A stretch of DNA of 64,000 nucleotides from Pseudomonas zanjanensis (GTDB taxonomy: Bacteria > Pseudomonadota > Gammaproteobacteria > Pseudomonadales > Pseudomonadaceae). The position numbers and the translations under genes are program-made. Of this stretch, positions 33,776 to 43,914 are shown one piece after another. Position 1 is the first letter of the stretch. Each line of letters starts with the position of its first letter. The notes under the pieces were generated by a model, which saw only the letters and a list, made by a program, of their open reading frames with translations, did not search any database and had not been told where the DNA came from. The stretch is from contig NZ_JABWRB020000001.1 in assembly GCF_014268745.2 (NCBI RefSeq), positions 2,542,001 through 2,606,000 of the forward strand, read 5' to 3'.

Positions 33776-36700
33776 TCAGTTGGCCGTCACGACCGCCTGA
33801 CCACTCATTGCCACGTCCAGCAGCTCGCGGTTGGCGACCGCGTACATGGCGTAGTCGGTACCGCTGGCGGCACGGATGTCCACCAGCATGGCACGCCAGC
33901 GCTCGACCATTTCGTGGTGCTGCTCCAGCCACAGTGCCAGGCGCGTTTCCACGTCCTGGGCGCCATCGCCCTCTTGCAGGACCGAGATGGTGATCGCCCG
34001 CTGTTGCCAGTCGACATCATCACGGAACGCTTCACGGGCCAGTGCCTGCCAGTTGTTTTCCACCGGCAGTGCGCTGATCTGTTGCAGGTACCAGGTGATG
34101 TCCAGGGCGCTGCCCACGGAGAAGTAAGCCTTGGCCACATCGGCGGCGTTCTGACCGGTAACGTCGGCAGCCTCGATGATCGGCAGCAAGGTGTACAGGT
34201 GCGTCGTACCGGCAACCATGCGCGCCAGCAACTCCGGCACGCCGGCGGCCACGTAGGCCTGGTAGCGGGTCTGCCAGCCTTCGCGGGTCGGACCTTCCAG
34301 CAGTTCGTCGAGCTTGAGGCCCAACGCGGCCAGGTGCGGACCGAAGTGAGCGACGTCACGGGCAGCGTTCTGCTCGTTGCGGCGGCTGCGCAGGAACCAG
34401 CGCGTGGCGCGACGGCCCAGGCGCATCAGCTCGTCCATCAGCTCCAGTTGCACGTCGGCCGAGACCTGGTGGTCCAAGGCTTCAATCTGACGGAACCAGT
34501 GCGGGAGATGGAAGATGTCCCGAACGATCACATAGGCACCGGCCACGTTCGCCGGGCTCATGCCCGTCGACTCTTTCAACCGCTGGACGAAGGTGATGCC
34601 CATGTGGTTGACCAGGTCGTTGGCGATCTGGGTGCTGACGATCTCGCGCTTCAGGCGGTGACGACGCATGGCTTCGGAGAACTTGCTCACCAGCGTTGGC
34701 GGGAAAGCCGTCTCCATGTCACGGGTCAGGTAGTCATCGTCCGGCACCAGGGAGTTGAGCAGCGCTTCCTTGAGGTCGATCTTGCTGTAGGAGATCAGCA
34801 CCGACAGTTCGGCACGGGTCAGGCCATGGCCCGCCGCGACACGTTCGGCCAGTTGCTCTTCCGTCGGCAGGAACTCGATGGCACGGTCCAGCTTGCCCCG
34901 GGCTTCCAGGTCGTTCATCAGGCGCTTGTATTCGGCGATCCGCACGAAGGCGCGGCGTGCCGCCAGGGACAGGGCCTGGGTCTGCTTGTAGTTGTTGCCT
35001 AACACCAGGCCACCGACTTCGTCGGTCATGCTCGCCAGCAACTGGTTGCGTTGCTTGTCGGTCATGTCGCCGGCCTGCACCACTTCGTTGAGCAGGATCT
35101 TGATGTTCACTTCGTGGTCGGAGCAGTCCACGCCACCGGCGTTGTCGATGAAGTCGGTGTTGGAACCGCCGCCATTGAGGCCGAACTCGACGCGACCCAG
35201 TTGGGTCATGCCCAGGTTGCCGCCCTCGCCCACGACCTTGCAGCGCAGTTCGTTGCCGTTCACGCGCAGCGCGTCGTTGGCCTTGTCGCCAACATCGGCG
35301 TGGCTTTCGCTGCTGGCCTTGACGTAGGTACCGATACCGCCGTTCCACAACAGGTCCACCGGCGCCTTGAGCAAGGCGTTCAGCAGTTCGGTCGGGGTCA
35401 GTTTGTCGGCCTTGATGTCGAAGCGCTCTTTCATCTGTGGCGAAATCGCGATGCTCTTCGCGCTGCGCGAGAAGATACCGCCGCCTTCGGACATGATGCT
35501 GGCGTCGTAGTCGGTCCAGGCCGAACGCGGCAGGTCGAACAGGCGCTTGCGCTCGGCAAAGCTGCTGGCAGGCGTAGGGTTCGGGTCGATGAAGATGTGC
35601 AGGTGGTTGAAGGCCGCGACCAGTTGCAGCTTGTCGGACATCAACAAGCCGTTGCCGAACACGTCGCCGGCCATGTCGCCGACGCCCACCACGGTGATGC
35701 TGTCTTCCTGGACGTTGATGCCGCGCTCGCGGAAGTGACGTTGCACACCGACCCACGCGCCCTTGGCGGTGATGCCCATTTTCTTGTGGTCGTAGCCGGC
35801 CGAACCGCCGGAGGCGAACGCATCGCCGAGCCAGAAGCCGTAGTCGATGGCGATGCCGTTGGCGATGTCGGAGAAGGTCGCAGTGCCCTTGTCCGCCGCC
35901 ACCACCAGGTACGGGTCATCGTCGTCATGGCGCACGACGTTGGCCGGCGGTACCAGCGCGCCGTCCTTCAGGTTGTCGGTGATGTCCAACAGGCCCGAGA
36001 TGAAGATGCGGTAGCAGGCGATGCCCTCGGCCGCGATCTCGTCCCGGCTGCCGCCCAGTGGCAGGCGACGCGGCAGGAAGCCGCCCTTGGCGCCCACCGG
36101 CACGATCACCGAGTTCTTCACTTGCTGGGCTTTTACCAGGCCCAGCACTTCGGTGCGGTAGTCTTCTTCACGGTCGGACCAGCGCAGGCCGCCGCGGGCA
36201 ACGTTGCCGAAGCGCAGGTGCACGCCTTCGACCCGTGGCGAGTAGACGAAGATCTCGAACTTGGGTACCGGTTTCGGCAGTTCCGGGATCAGGTGCGGGT
36301 TGAACTTGAAGCTGAAGTAGGACTTGTTCTGGCCGTTGGCGTCGGTCTGGTAGAAGTTGGTCCGCAAGGTCGCCTTGATCAGGTCCAGGTAACGACGCAG
36401 GATGCGGTCTTCGTTGAGTACCTGCACCTCGTCGAGGGCCGAGAGGATCGCTTGCTCCAGGCGCAGCTGCTTGTCTTCCAGGTCATCGCCGCTGAGCTTG
36501 CGCGCCAGATAGAAGCGGGTCTTGAACAACCGGGTCAACTCGCGCGCGATGTCGGTGTGGTTGTTCAGGGTGCTGGCGATGTAACCCAGGTCGAAGCCCA
36601 GGCGGATCTGCTTCAGGTAACGAGCGTAGGCACGCAGCAATGCCACGTCGCGCCATGGCAGGCCGGCGGTCAGCACCAGGCGGTTGAACGCATCGTTCTC

Positions 36701-38644
36701 GGCATCGCCACGCACGATGTGGACGAAGGCGTCCTGCAAGGTGTCGTTGAGTTGCTGGATGTCGAGGTCCAGGCCTTCGGCGGCGGTGAAGGCGAAATCA
36801 TGAATCCAGAATTCGCGGCCGTTGGTGTGACGCAGGCGGTACGGGAATTCACCCAGCACGCGCAGGCCGAGGTTTTCCAGGATCGGCAGCACGTCGGACA
36901 GCGCCAGCGGCGTATCGGCGTGATACAGCTTGCAGTGCAGCTCGCGCTGGCCGGAAACCTGGCCCAGCGGCTGGTAGAAGCTCATCACCAGCGGATTCTT
37001 TTCGTTCAGGCTCAGCAGGTGTTGCATGTCGACCACGGCCGAATGCGCGGCAAAGCGCTCGCGGTAGCCGGCCGGGAAGCCTTTCGGGAAATCCGACAGC
37101 ACGTTGGTGCCCTGGGCTTCGCCGAAACTCTCGATGACCAGGCTGGCGTAGTCGTCCTTCCAGCTGCGGCAGGCCTGCACGACTTCTTTTTCCAGCAGCA
37201 ACGGGTCGATGTCGATGCGGTTCTTCGGGTCCACCCGCAGGATCAACTGCACGCGAGCCAGTACGGACTCGGAGAAGAAGGTCCAGAACTCGCAGTCCGA
37301 GGCCTTCAGGCGATCCATCAGCACTTGCTGGATCTTCTGGCGCACTTCGGTGGAGTAGATATCACGCGGCACGTAGGCCAGGCAGTAGCAGAAACGGCCG
37401 TACGGGTCTTTGCGCAGGAACACGCGGATCTTGTTGCGTTCCTGGATCTGCACGATGGACATGACGGTGCTGAACAGCTCGTCCACCGGGGTCTGGAACA
37501 GGTCGTCGCGAGGCAGCACTTCGACCACCTGGGCCAGTTCCTTGCCCAGGTGCGCCTTGGCCTGGAAGCCCGAGCGACGCTCGATTTCCGCGACCTTGCG
37601 GCGGATGTACGGGATGACCCGCACGCTCTCGCCATACACCGAAGAGGTGTACAGGCCCATGAAGCGGCATTCCTTGATGACCTTGCCGTTGGCGTCGATT
37701 TCACGGATCGACACGTAGTCCGGGTAGGCCGGACGGTGCACGCGGCTCGGGTGCGCGGCCTTGGCGAACGACAGCGGCGTCGGTTCGCGCAGGTAGGCGA
37801 CGGCATAGTCTTCGATGCGCAGGTCCTCGGCGGTCAGGCCGGCGCGCAGCAACTTGGTCAGGCCGAGGAACGAATCGGGGTTGTACTCGATGTGGCCGCC
37901 ATCGGCCTCGTCGCGCACCACGAACTCTTCGTAGCCCAGGAAGGTGAAGTGGTTACCCACCAGCCACTCCAGGAAGCTCTTGATCTCGCTCTTTTCATCA
38001 GCGTCGATGGCGTAGGCGCTGCTGTCCAGGCTGTCGAGGATTTCCTGGACCTTGGCTTTCATCGGTTCGAAATCGGCCACGGCCACGCGCACTTCGCCCA
38101 GCACTTGCTCAAGTTCCTTGCTCAGGACGTTGAGTTCGGCGGCGTTGGCGCAGCGGTCGATTTCCAGGTACATCAGCGACTCTTGCAGCACGTCGTCGCC
38201 CTGGGTGCCCTTCGGCAGGATCTCCAGCAACTCGCCCTTGCTGCCGCGACGCACGCTCAGGACGGTGGTTTGCAGGGTATGGATGCTGTAGCCGCGACGG
38301 TTCAGCTCGGTGCGGACCGAGTCCACCAGGAACGGCAGGTCGTGGTGCAACACTTCCACGGCGGTGTGGGTCGACTGCCAGCCGTGGCGTTCGTAATCGG
38401 GGTTGTAGACGCGCACCTGCGGTTGCGTGTGGTCGAAGCGCTCAAGCAGGCGCCAGGCAGACAGGGTGCAGCCGGCGAGGTCGGACAACCGGCGCTGGGT
38501 AAGTTCATCGAGGGAAATGATGCCGAAGAATTGTTCAGCGAACAGCGCCACTTGTGGCAGTGCCTGTTCACTGATGTGCTGCGCCAGTGCCGCTTGCAGT
38601 TGGTGCTGGAAGTCGGCTTTGCTGGCTGCGGTGAAGAACGCCAT
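33776..38644 (-). CDS. gdhB: NAD-specific glutamate dehydrogenase, large (180 kDa) class
   Basis: 1,622 residues from the ATG at 38644 (MAFFTAASKADFQHQL), with GGAG upstream; this is the expected size for the Pseudomonas/Streptomyces L-GDH180 class. It catalyses oxidative deamination of glutamate to 2-oxoglutarate with NAD. The long N-terminal half carries ACT-like and other regulatory domains. The catalytic region begins with the lysine motif VPVGAKGGF (near residue 848), followed by the Rossmann nucleotide site GVGDMAGDVFGNG (near 985) and a long C-terminal helical domain. In P. aeruginosa the homologue is arginine-activated and works in arginine catabolism. It is a single-gene unit with its own terminator. 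Confidence 0.96.
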   Translation of the reverse strand: MAFFTAASKADFQHQLQAALAQHISEQALPQVALFAEQFFGIISLDELTQRRLSDLAGCTLSAWRLLERFDHTQPQVRVYNPDYERHGWQSTHTAVEVLHHDLPFLVDSVRTELNRRGYSIHTLQTTVLSVRRGSKGELLEILPKGTQGDDVLQESLMYLEIDRCANAAELNVLSKELEQVLGEVRVAVADFEPMKAKVQEILDSLDSSAYAIDADEKSEIKSFLEWLVGNHFTFLGYEEFVVRDEADGGHIEYNPDSFLGLTKLLRAGLTAEDLRIEDYAVAYLREPTPLSFAKAAHPSRVHRPAYPDYVSIREIDANGKVIKECRFMGLYTSSVYGESVRVIPYIRRKVAEIERRSGFQAKAHLGKELAQVVEVLPRDDLFQTPVDELFSTVMSIVQIQERNKIRVFLRKDPYGRFCYCLAYVPRDIYSTEVRQKIQQVLMDRLKASDCEFWTFFSESVLARVQLILRVDPKNRIDIDPLLLEKEVVQACRSWKDDYASLVIESFGEAQGTNVLSDFPKGFPAGYRERFAAHSAVVDMQHLLSLNEKNPLVMSFYQPLGQVSGQRELHCKLYHADTPLALSDVLPILENLGLRVLGEFPYRLRHTNGREFWIHDFAFTAAEGLDLDIQQLNDTLQDAFVHIVRGDAENDAFNRLVLTAGLPWRDVALLRAYARYLKQIRLGFDLGYIASTLNNHTDIARELTRLFKTRFYLARKLSGDDLEDKQLRLEQAILSALDEVQVLNEDRILRRYLDLIKATLRTNFYQTDANGQNKSYFSFKFNPHLIPELPKPVPKFEIFVYSPRVEGVHLRFGNVARGGLRWSDREEDYRTEVLGLVKAQQVKNSVIVPVGAKGGFLPRRLPLGGSRDEIAAEGIACYRIFISGLLDITDNLKDGALVPPANVVRHDDDDPYLVVAADKGTATFSDIANGIAIDYGFWLGDAFASGGSAGYDHKKMGITAKGAWVGVQRHFRERGINVQEDSITVVGVGDMAGDVFGNGLLMSDKLQLVAAFNHLHIFIDPNPTPASSFAERKRLFDLPRSAWTDYDASIMSEGGGIFSRSAKSIAISPQMKERFDIKADKLTPTELLNALLKAPVDLLWNGGIGTYVKASSESHADVGDKANDALRVNGNELRCKVVGEGGNLGMTQLGRVEFGLNGGGSNTDFIDNAGGVDCSDHEVNIKILLNEVVQAGDMTDKQRNQLLASMTDEVGGLVLGNNYKQTQALSLAARRAFVRIAEYKRLMNDLEARGKLDRAIEFLPTEEQLAERVAAGHGLTRAELSVLISYSKIDLKEALLNSLVPDDDYLTRDMETAFPPTLVSKFSEAMRRHRLKREIVSTQIANDLVNHMGITFVQRLKESTGMSPANVAGAYVIVRDIFHLPHWFRQIEALDHQVSADVQLELMDELMRLGRRATRWFLRSRRNEQNAARDVAHFGPHLAALGLKLDELLEGPTREGWQTRYQAYVAAGVPELLARMVAGTTHLYTLLPIIEAADVTGQNAADVAKAYFSVGSALDITWYLQQISALPVENNWQALAREAFRDDVDWQQRAITISVLQEGDGAQDVETRLALWLEQHHEMVERWRAMLVDIRAASGTDYAMYAVANRELLDVAMSGQAVVTAN

Positions 38645-39072
38645 CTGTGGTACTCCGCTTGGGCTTGTTATTGATGGTAGCGTCGCGTGCAACCCCTTTC
38701 GGGGCCGTCGGCCATCCCGTTCCTGATTCTCGGGCAGAGGAAACAGGATGACAGGTGGGTGAAGCTGGACAGGACCCGCAGGTCACATCCTTTTCCATGT
38801 AATTTCATGTCATGGACACCTGCAAAAATCACCCCGGGTGGACTTTGCAGGTGCACATCCGTTGCGCAGCTTAACGAGTGCGACATCCTGCCTGCTTGCA
38901 GCGCTGCGACATATTCGGTCATCGGCTAGCTAAACAGCCGGTGCGCACCGAACAACCCTAGCAGGCTGGGGACCAAACGGCACCCCGAGGCGGTAAACCA
39001 GCAGAAAATCCTTCAGGCTGGCAAAATCCACTTTTTGCACCCCGCCGGTGCACTCGATCCTGGAGCATCACC
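38645..39072. other. Divergent promoter region, no gene seen
   Basis: 428 bases lie between the divergent gdhB and small-protein genes. I see the gdhB ribosome-binding site at the left end and a GGAG site at the right. A short inverted repeat (TGCACC-CCGCC-GGTGCA, about 39036-39052) lies close to the right-hand start. No open frame has a credible start or composition. Confidence 0.6.
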
Positions 39073-39426
39073 ATGCAAATGACCACCGCCCTTCTGATCG
39101 CCAACCCGTGCGACGACGAAGAAGACAACATGGCCATGCTCTGCTGCCACAGCGCCCAGGGCGAAATGTTCCTGATGACGCGCTACCCCGACGAAGACGA
39201 ACTGGAAATCGCCCTGGATGGAGAGCCTTCGACCCTGGACGGCGTCAAGGTCACGCTCAGCCCGACCCGCCTGCTGATTGAGATTGCCCCGGCGGATGCC
39301 GATGCGTTGAATGGCGACGATGTGCTGGAGATCATCCACGGCACCGATGCGGCGGACCTGGCGGAAGTGGAACTGACGTTGCAGAACATCCTCAAGGGGA
39401 CGGGGACCTATATAAGCCAGCTCTGA
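39073..39426 (+). CDS. Small conserved acidic protein of unknown function
   Basis: 117 residues from the ATG at 39073 with a GGAG site. It is strongly acidic (NPCDDEEDN, RYPDEDELEIALDGEP, PADADALNGDD), with no signal peptide or membrane segment. It looks like a compact soluble domain of beta strands with alternating charge. I do not recognise the family. It is monocistronic, followed by a family B REP pair. Confidence 0.75.
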   Translation: MQMTTALLIANPCDDEEDNMAMLCCHSAQGEMFLMTRYPDEDELEIALDGEPSTLDGVKVTLSPTRLLIEIAPADADALNGDDVLEIIHGTDAADLAEVELTLQNILKGTGTYISQL

Positions 39427-39483
39427 GATCCGGACACGAACACGCTCCTGTGGCATCAGCCACCCCTGATCCAAAGGCACCCC

Positions 39484-39613
39484 GTGGCGAGGGAGCTTGC
39501 TCCCGCTGGGTTGCGCAGCAACCCCAAAACCAGGCGCTGCGATGTGATGGGCAAGCTGCATAGGCCGCCTTGCGACTGCTGCGCAGTCGAGCGGGAGCAA
39601 GCTCCCTCGCCAC
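39484..39613. repeat. REPIN-like inverted REP pair, family B
   Basis: An inverted GTGGCGAGGGAGCTTGCTCC pair of about 130 bases lies between the convergent small-protein and WG-repeat genes. Confidence 0.9.
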
Positions 39614-39632
39614 AGGTTCAGTGCACCAGCGG

Positions 39633-41786
39633 TTATTCGTCTTTCTTCACGAGATCGCCATCAGCGTCATAGACCAGATACTCGTCATCGTTCTTCGGGT
39701 CCCTCACATAGTAACGGGCCTCATTGCCGTTATCCGGCACCTTCATGCTGGAGTAGGACCCCAGCGCCTTGATCACCTTGTTGTCCTGGCTGATCAAGAC
39801 CAACGAGGTGCCCCCACCCGCCCGGATGGCCGCTGCGTAACGGGTCTGGAACGCGTTGATCTGCTGGTAATCCAGCGGCACTTGCAAGCGGCCCGCCAAG
39901 TCGATGGCACCGTAGCTGTCATCGCGCCCGACCACCGCCATGCCGTTGGAAAACGGCGTCACTTCGTCATAAGGCAACTTGATCGGTAGCCGCGCGCCCT
40001 GGCGATCGATAAAAGCGAACTTCCTGCTTTTGGTGTCCTGCACCAACAGCGGCTGCTGCCCCACAAACCGGCCTATCACGTTGTAACCTGGGAGGTTGAT
40101 CCGTTTGCCTTCCAGGTCGAAAACATCCTCACGACTCCGATCGGCGGAGCTGGCGTAGAGCAGACCCGCGCTGTGCTCGATGCCCGAGAATTGCGTTGGC
40201 AGGATCTCCTTGCCGTCCAGGGTATAAGCGCCGTACAGGCCTTCCATGAGATCAGTTCGCTTGCCAAGACGGGCGATGAACAGGTTATCGGTCACGGTGG
40301 GGTTGACGAATTTCATCGGCAACACAAACCGATGATGCCTGGCATCGTAGAGCCCATAAGGGCCGTTGGTTTCACGCTCCACCAACAGCAGGCCATTGCT
40401 CAGCGCCTCGGTGATGTGTTCGAACGGCAGGTCGACGAGCTTGTTGCTACCGGCGGGGAAATAGGCGAGCTGGCTGCGCAACGCCTGCCACTCCGATTCC
40501 GGGTCGCTGGACTTCTCCGGGTAAAACAACGTGTAGGTATCGGCCACCGGACTGTCTTGCACCTGCACCCAACGGGGTTTGATCAACCATTGGCCGGCCT
40601 GGTCGATGAAGCCATAGCGCTCGGCCTTGCGGTCCAGGGCGATGTACCGTGCTTGGGCTGCCAGGACGTTGTCGACCTGGGTGAACTCAACGCGGTTGTC
40701 TTCCATCGGATCGAGTACATGGATGACGATGCGTTGCGGGGTGGCCTCGAATCGGTAGTCGACCTCGGTGTTTTGCAACGGCCCCGCCTGCGCGACCAGC
40801 GCCTCGGTCACGCGTTCCAACTGCTGTTGTACCGCCTGGCCGGTCTTGAGCTGCTCGAGGTCGTCCTTGGTCTGCAGCAGCGCGTTGTAATAGTCCTGCA
40901 ACGCCGCGATATCGCCCTCGGTGGGGAACGCCAGGGAGCTGTTCCCGTTGCTGTAGAGCGCCCTGCCCCCATCGTCCAGCCCTTGCACCACGAAGGTCGA
41001 CAATTTCAGCGTACTCAAGCGCACGGAAGCGCTGCCATCACCCAGGGCCGTGAGCTGGAAGGACTGGCCGTCGTCCAGGGTCACTTTCGGCTGGTCCTTG
41101 TCCAGCACCACTTTCCTGAACGCCGGATAGCTGCGGTAAGCGACCGTCAGGCCGAGACTCGCCAGCGGTTTGTTCACCGCAAGTGCGAAGGCGTCATGGG
41201 ATGCGATCATGTCGTCGGACCCGACCTTGGGCGGCGCCTTGAGCTCGGCGAAGGTTTTTTCGCTGCCATCGCGAAAAACCAAGCGCTGCGGCAAATACTG
41301 CTCGGCCGTCGGCTCATCCGGCATGGCGGCGCGCTTCCAAAGAGGATCGAGGCGACTGGTATCGAGCCGCACTTCGGAACCGTCGGCGAACAGTTTCTGA
41401 GCAAAACGCAGGTCCTGGATCGACGCCAATTCAGCTTTCAGTTGCGCGCTGGTGAACGGGACGAACAGCGGCTCGTATTGCAACGGCTGTTCGCCGGCAG
41501 GCTCGGTCGTCTCGACAGTCAGGCTCAATTGCACGTCACTGACCCGCTCCAGGGACCTGAGGGTTTCACCGGTGTCCTGGATCAAATAATTGAGGCGTTT
41601 CCCCACCTCGGGCAGTGCCAACGTGCCGATGTCTTCCATGCCGCCTTCGTTCAATTGCTCGGCGGCGAAGCCTTCATCGGCTGGGGCGCCGCTGTGGCGA
41701 AACAGGATGTAGGACGTAAAGCCCACCACCAACAAGGTCACACTCAGTATCGACAGCAATCTCAAACGAGGCTGGGAAAAGGTCAT
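39633..41786 (-). CDS. Membrane-anchored WG-repeat protein
   Basis: 717 residues from the ATG at 41786; a TTG at 41804 is an alternative and neither has a clear Shine-Dalgarno. A single N-terminal transmembrane anchor (about 9-28, LLSILSVTLLVVGFTSYILF) precedes a long periplasmic region. The C-terminal half holds several WG-type repeats: YGFIDQAGQWLIKPRW, YGLYDARHHRFVLP, YGAYTLDGKEILPTQF, FAFIDRQGARLPIKLPYDEV and YGAIDLAGRLQVPLDY. WG repeats are thought to form a beta-propeller-like binding surface. The function is unknown, and no operon partner is visible. Confidence 0.85.
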   Translation of the reverse strand: MTFSQPRLRLLSILSVTLLVVGFTSYILFRHSGAPADEGFAAEQLNEGGMEDIGTLALPEVGKRLNYLIQDTGETLRSLERVSDVQLSLTVETTEPAGEQPLQYEPLFVPFTSAQLKAELASIQDLRFAQKLFADGSEVRLDTSRLDPLWKRAAMPDEPTAEQYLPQRLVFRDGSEKTFAELKAPPKVGSDDMIASHDAFALAVNKPLASLGLTVAYRSYPAFRKVVLDKDQPKVTLDDGQSFQLTALGDGSASVRLSTLKLSTFVVQGLDDGGRALYSNGNSSLAFPTEGDIAALQDYYNALLQTKDDLEQLKTGQAVQQQLERVTEALVAQAGPLQNTEVDYRFEATPQRIVIHVLDPMEDNRVEFTQVDNVLAAQARYIALDRKAERYGFIDQAGQWLIKPRWVQVQDSPVADTYTLFYPEKSSDPESEWQALRSQLAYFPAGSNKLVDLPFEHITEALSNGLLLVERETNGPYGLYDARHHRFVLPMKFVNPTVTDNLFIARLGKRTDLMEGLYGAYTLDGKEILPTQFSGIEHSAGLLYASSADRSREDVFDLEGKRINLPGYNVIGRFVGQQPLLVQDTKSRKFAFIDRQGARLPIKLPYDEVTPFSNGMAVVGRDDSYGAIDLAGRLQVPLDYQQINAFQTRYAAAIRAGGGTSLVLISQDNKVIKALGSYSSMKVPDNGNEARYYVRDPKNDDEYLVYDADGDLVKKDE

Positions 41787-41969
41787 GGTGGGTTCGGTCG
41801 TCAAAGGGCTGGGGAAGGCAGGCAGCTAACCACACGGCCTGGCGTGCTGCAAATCGGCTGGGTGGCCCGGCGCTGATGAATCGGCGTCACCGTGCGACTG
41901 ATGTGAAACAGCCGCCGGTCGTGCCTCTGACATTTCGCTCTTGACGACTGATTGGGTTCTGGTGTTTCC

Positions 41970-41983
41970 TGAAACCGGTTTCA
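41970..41983. promoter_or_regulatory. PtxS operator upstream of ptxS
   Basis: TGAAACCGGTTTCA is a perfect 14-base palindrome identical to the PtxS operator known from Pseudomonas. It lies 37 bases before the ptxS start and should mediate autoregulation released by 2-ketogluconate. Confidence 0.92.
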
Positions 41984-42019
41984 GAGCCACTAATAAATCC
42001 AATAAGCAGGTTTCAATCC

Positions 42020-43045
42020 GTGAATTCTTTCTCCGCCGCCCAGCGCAGCCGCGTGACCATGCTCGACGTTGCCGAACGCGCCGGGGTCTCCAAGGCCAGC
42101 GTCTCGCGTTTCATTGGCGAAGACCGTGCCCTGCTCTCCGAAGCCATCGCCCGGCGCATCGAGCAGGCCATCAACGAGCTGGGCTACCGGCCGAACCAGA
42201 TGGCCCGCGGCCTCAAGCGCGGGCGCACACGCCTGATCGGCATGCTGGTGGCCGATATCCGCAACCCTTATTCGATTGCCGTGATGCATGGCGTGGAAAC
42301 CGCCTGCCGTCGCCATGGCTACAGCCTGGTGGTGTGCAACACCGACCGCGATGACGAGCAGGAACGCCAGCACCTGGCGCTGCTGCGCGCCTACAACATC
42401 GAAGGGTTGATCGTGAACACCCTGGGGCATCACCGCGACGAGCTGTTCGAGTTGCGCAGCGAAATGCCGCTGGTGCTGGTAGATCGCAAGGTCGATCGGC
42501 TCGACAGCGACCTGGTCGGGCTGGACAACCCGGCGGCCATCGAAATGGCCCTCGATCACCTCGAACAACGGGGCTACCGCGATCTGTTGCTGGTAACCGA
42601 GCCGTTCGACGGCACCAGCTCGCGGATCGAGCGGGTCGAGAGTTTCAAGGCCGGCCTCCAACGGCGCCCTGCCCTGGCCGGCACCGTGGTGGAAACCTCC
42701 GATCAGTTGACCACGCGCATCAAGACCTTTCTTGCGCAGCCGGGCCCAGGCCCCAAGACATTGTTCTGCGCCAATGGCATTGCCGCCCTGGCCGCCACGA
42801 CGGTGTTGCGCGAGTTGGGTTGTCACTTGTTCGACGATGTGGGCCTGCTCGCCCTCGATGACCTGGATTGGTACCCGTTGGTAGGCAGCGGCATCACGGC
42901 CCTGGCCCAACCGACCGCGGAGATCGGCGCCAGCGCGTTCGAATGCCTGCTCAAGCGCTTGCGGGGTGACAACGGGCCGGTGCGGACCCTGGATTTTGCG
43001 GCGCGGTTGATTGAGCGTGGGTCGACGCTTGGGAATGGTCGGTGA
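42020..43045 (+). CDS. ptxS: LacI-family repressor of 2-ketogluconate metabolism, PtxS
   Basis: 341 residues from a GTG start preceded by AAGCAGG. The N-terminal LacI helix-turn-helix (VTMLDVAERAGVSKASVSRF) and hinge helix (QMARGLKRGRTRLIG) lead into a periplasmic-binding-like effector domain (MLVADIRNPYSIAVMHGVE, then LALDDLDWYPLVGSGITALA). The identity follows from the perfect PtxS palindromes in front of it and in front of kguE, and from the kguEKTD genes directly downstream. PtxS represses itself and the kgu operon until it binds 2-ketogluconate. Confidence 0.95.
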   Translation: MNSFSAAQRSRVTMLDVAERAGVSKASVSRFIGEDRALLSEAIARRIEQAINELGYRPNQMARGLKRGRTRLIGMLVADIRNPYSIAVMHGVETACRRHGYSLVVCNTDRDDEQERQHLALLRAYNIEGLIVNTLGHHRDELFELRSEMPLVLVDRKVDRLDSDLVGLDNPAAIEMALDHLEQRGYRDLLLVTEPFDGTSSRIERVESFKAGLQRRPALAGTVVETSDQLTTRIKTFLAQPGPGPKTLFCANGIAALAATTVLRELGCHLFDDVGLLALDDLDWYPLVGSGITALAQPTAEIGASAFECLLKRLRGDNGPVRTLDFAARLIERGSTLGNGR

Positions 43046-43049
43046 TGGT

Positions 43050-43074
43050 GAGGGCCTGCTCGCGATGAGGCCCT
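43050..43074. repeat. Partial family A REP remnant
   Basis: GCCTGCTCGCGATGAGG between ptxS and kguE matches the right half of a family A REP, flanked by AGGGCC/GGCCCT that can pair. It is an eroded single element. Confidence 0.6.
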
Positions 43075-43103
43075 AAAGCAAACCACCTTTTTTTGCACAA
43101 AAC

Positions 43104-43117
43104 TGAAACCGGTTTCA
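43104..43117. promoter_or_regulatory. PtxS operator upstream of kguE
   Basis: This is a second perfect copy of TGAAACCGGTTTCA, ending 14 bases before the kguE ATG. Repressor here would block the kgu operon promoter or early elongation. Confidence 0.92.
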
Positions 43118-43131
43118 GAGGTACAACAACA

Positions 43132-43914
43132 ATGCACACCCCACCCGTCTCCATCAGTCTTTCCAGCTACGGCGCCGACCTGGTGCGCCAGCATGGCCAA
43201 GGCAGCTTCATCGATCTGCTGGCCGCCGCCGGTGCTTCGCGCATCGAATGGCGCGAAGAATTGCTCACCACCGAACACCCTGCGGAACTGGCCGTCGCTG
43301 CCCGGGCCCGGGGCCTGCACAGTATCTTCTCGTCGCCTCTGGAGCTGTGGCTCGCCGGCCAGCCCAGGCCCAACCCTGCCCTGGCACTCGCCCTGCAACG
43401 CGCCGAGGCGTTCGGTTCGACCTGGCTGAAAGTCTCCCTCGGTCACTTCACCGACTCCAATGACCTGTCGGCATTGGCCCAGGTGCTCTCCGCAAGCCCG
43501 GTGCAGTTATTGGTGGAAAACGACCAGACCTTGCAAGGCGGGCGGATCGAACCGTTGCAACGGTTCTTCACCGCCGTCGAATATCAAGGGTTGCCCGTTG
43601 CCATGACCTTCGACATCGGCAACTGGCAATGGCAGGACCAATCGGCCGCCGTGGCCGCCCGACAATTCGGACGGTATGTGGCCTATGTGCATTGCAAGGC
43701 CGTGGCCCGGCGCGCCGACGGCAAACTCGTCGCCGCGCCTCCGGCCATGACCGATCTGCATCTGTGGGAACAACTGCTCAAGCACATGCCTGCCGGCGTC
43801 ATGCGCGCCGCCGAGTATCCGTTGCAAGGCGATGACTTGCTGCAATTGACCACCCGCCATGTCGCCACCCTGTCCCGTCTCGGGCAATCGCGCCGGGAGC
43901 CTGTCCATGTCTGA
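43132..43914 (+). CDS. kguE: KguE, TIM-barrel epimerase/isomerase-like protein of the 2-ketogluconate operon
   Basis: 260 residues from the ATG at 43132; an in-frame TTG further upstream would place the operator inside the coding sequence and is rejected. The fold is xylose-isomerase-like TIM barrel, with [13 protein letters not shown] early, [14 protein letters not shown] with a probable metal-ligand Glu, and [10 protein letters not shown] with Asp. It is the first gene of kguEKTD, whose products take 2-ketogluconate to 6-phosphogluconate. The exact reaction of KguE is not settled to my knowledge. It overlaps kguK by eight bases. Confidence 0.93.
   Translation: MHTPPVSISLSSYGADLVRQHGQGSFIDLLAAAGASRIEWREELLTTEHPAELAVAARARGLHSIFSSPLELWLAGQPRPNPALALALQRAEAFGSTWLKVSLGHFTDSNDLSALAQVLSASPVQLLVENDQTLQGGRIEPLQRFFTAVEYQGLPVAMTFDIGNWQWQDQSAAVAARQFGRYVAYVHCKAVARRADGKLVAAPPAMTDLHLWEQLLKHMPAGVMRAAEYPLQGDDLLQLTTRHVATLSRLGQSRREPVHV

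Noticed and set aside
35051..38674. 1,207-residue open frame on the plus strand opposite gdhB
   Set aside because: Antisense shadow caused by high G+C third positions in gdhB; low-complexity His/Gln/Val/Asp composition and no recognisable domain.
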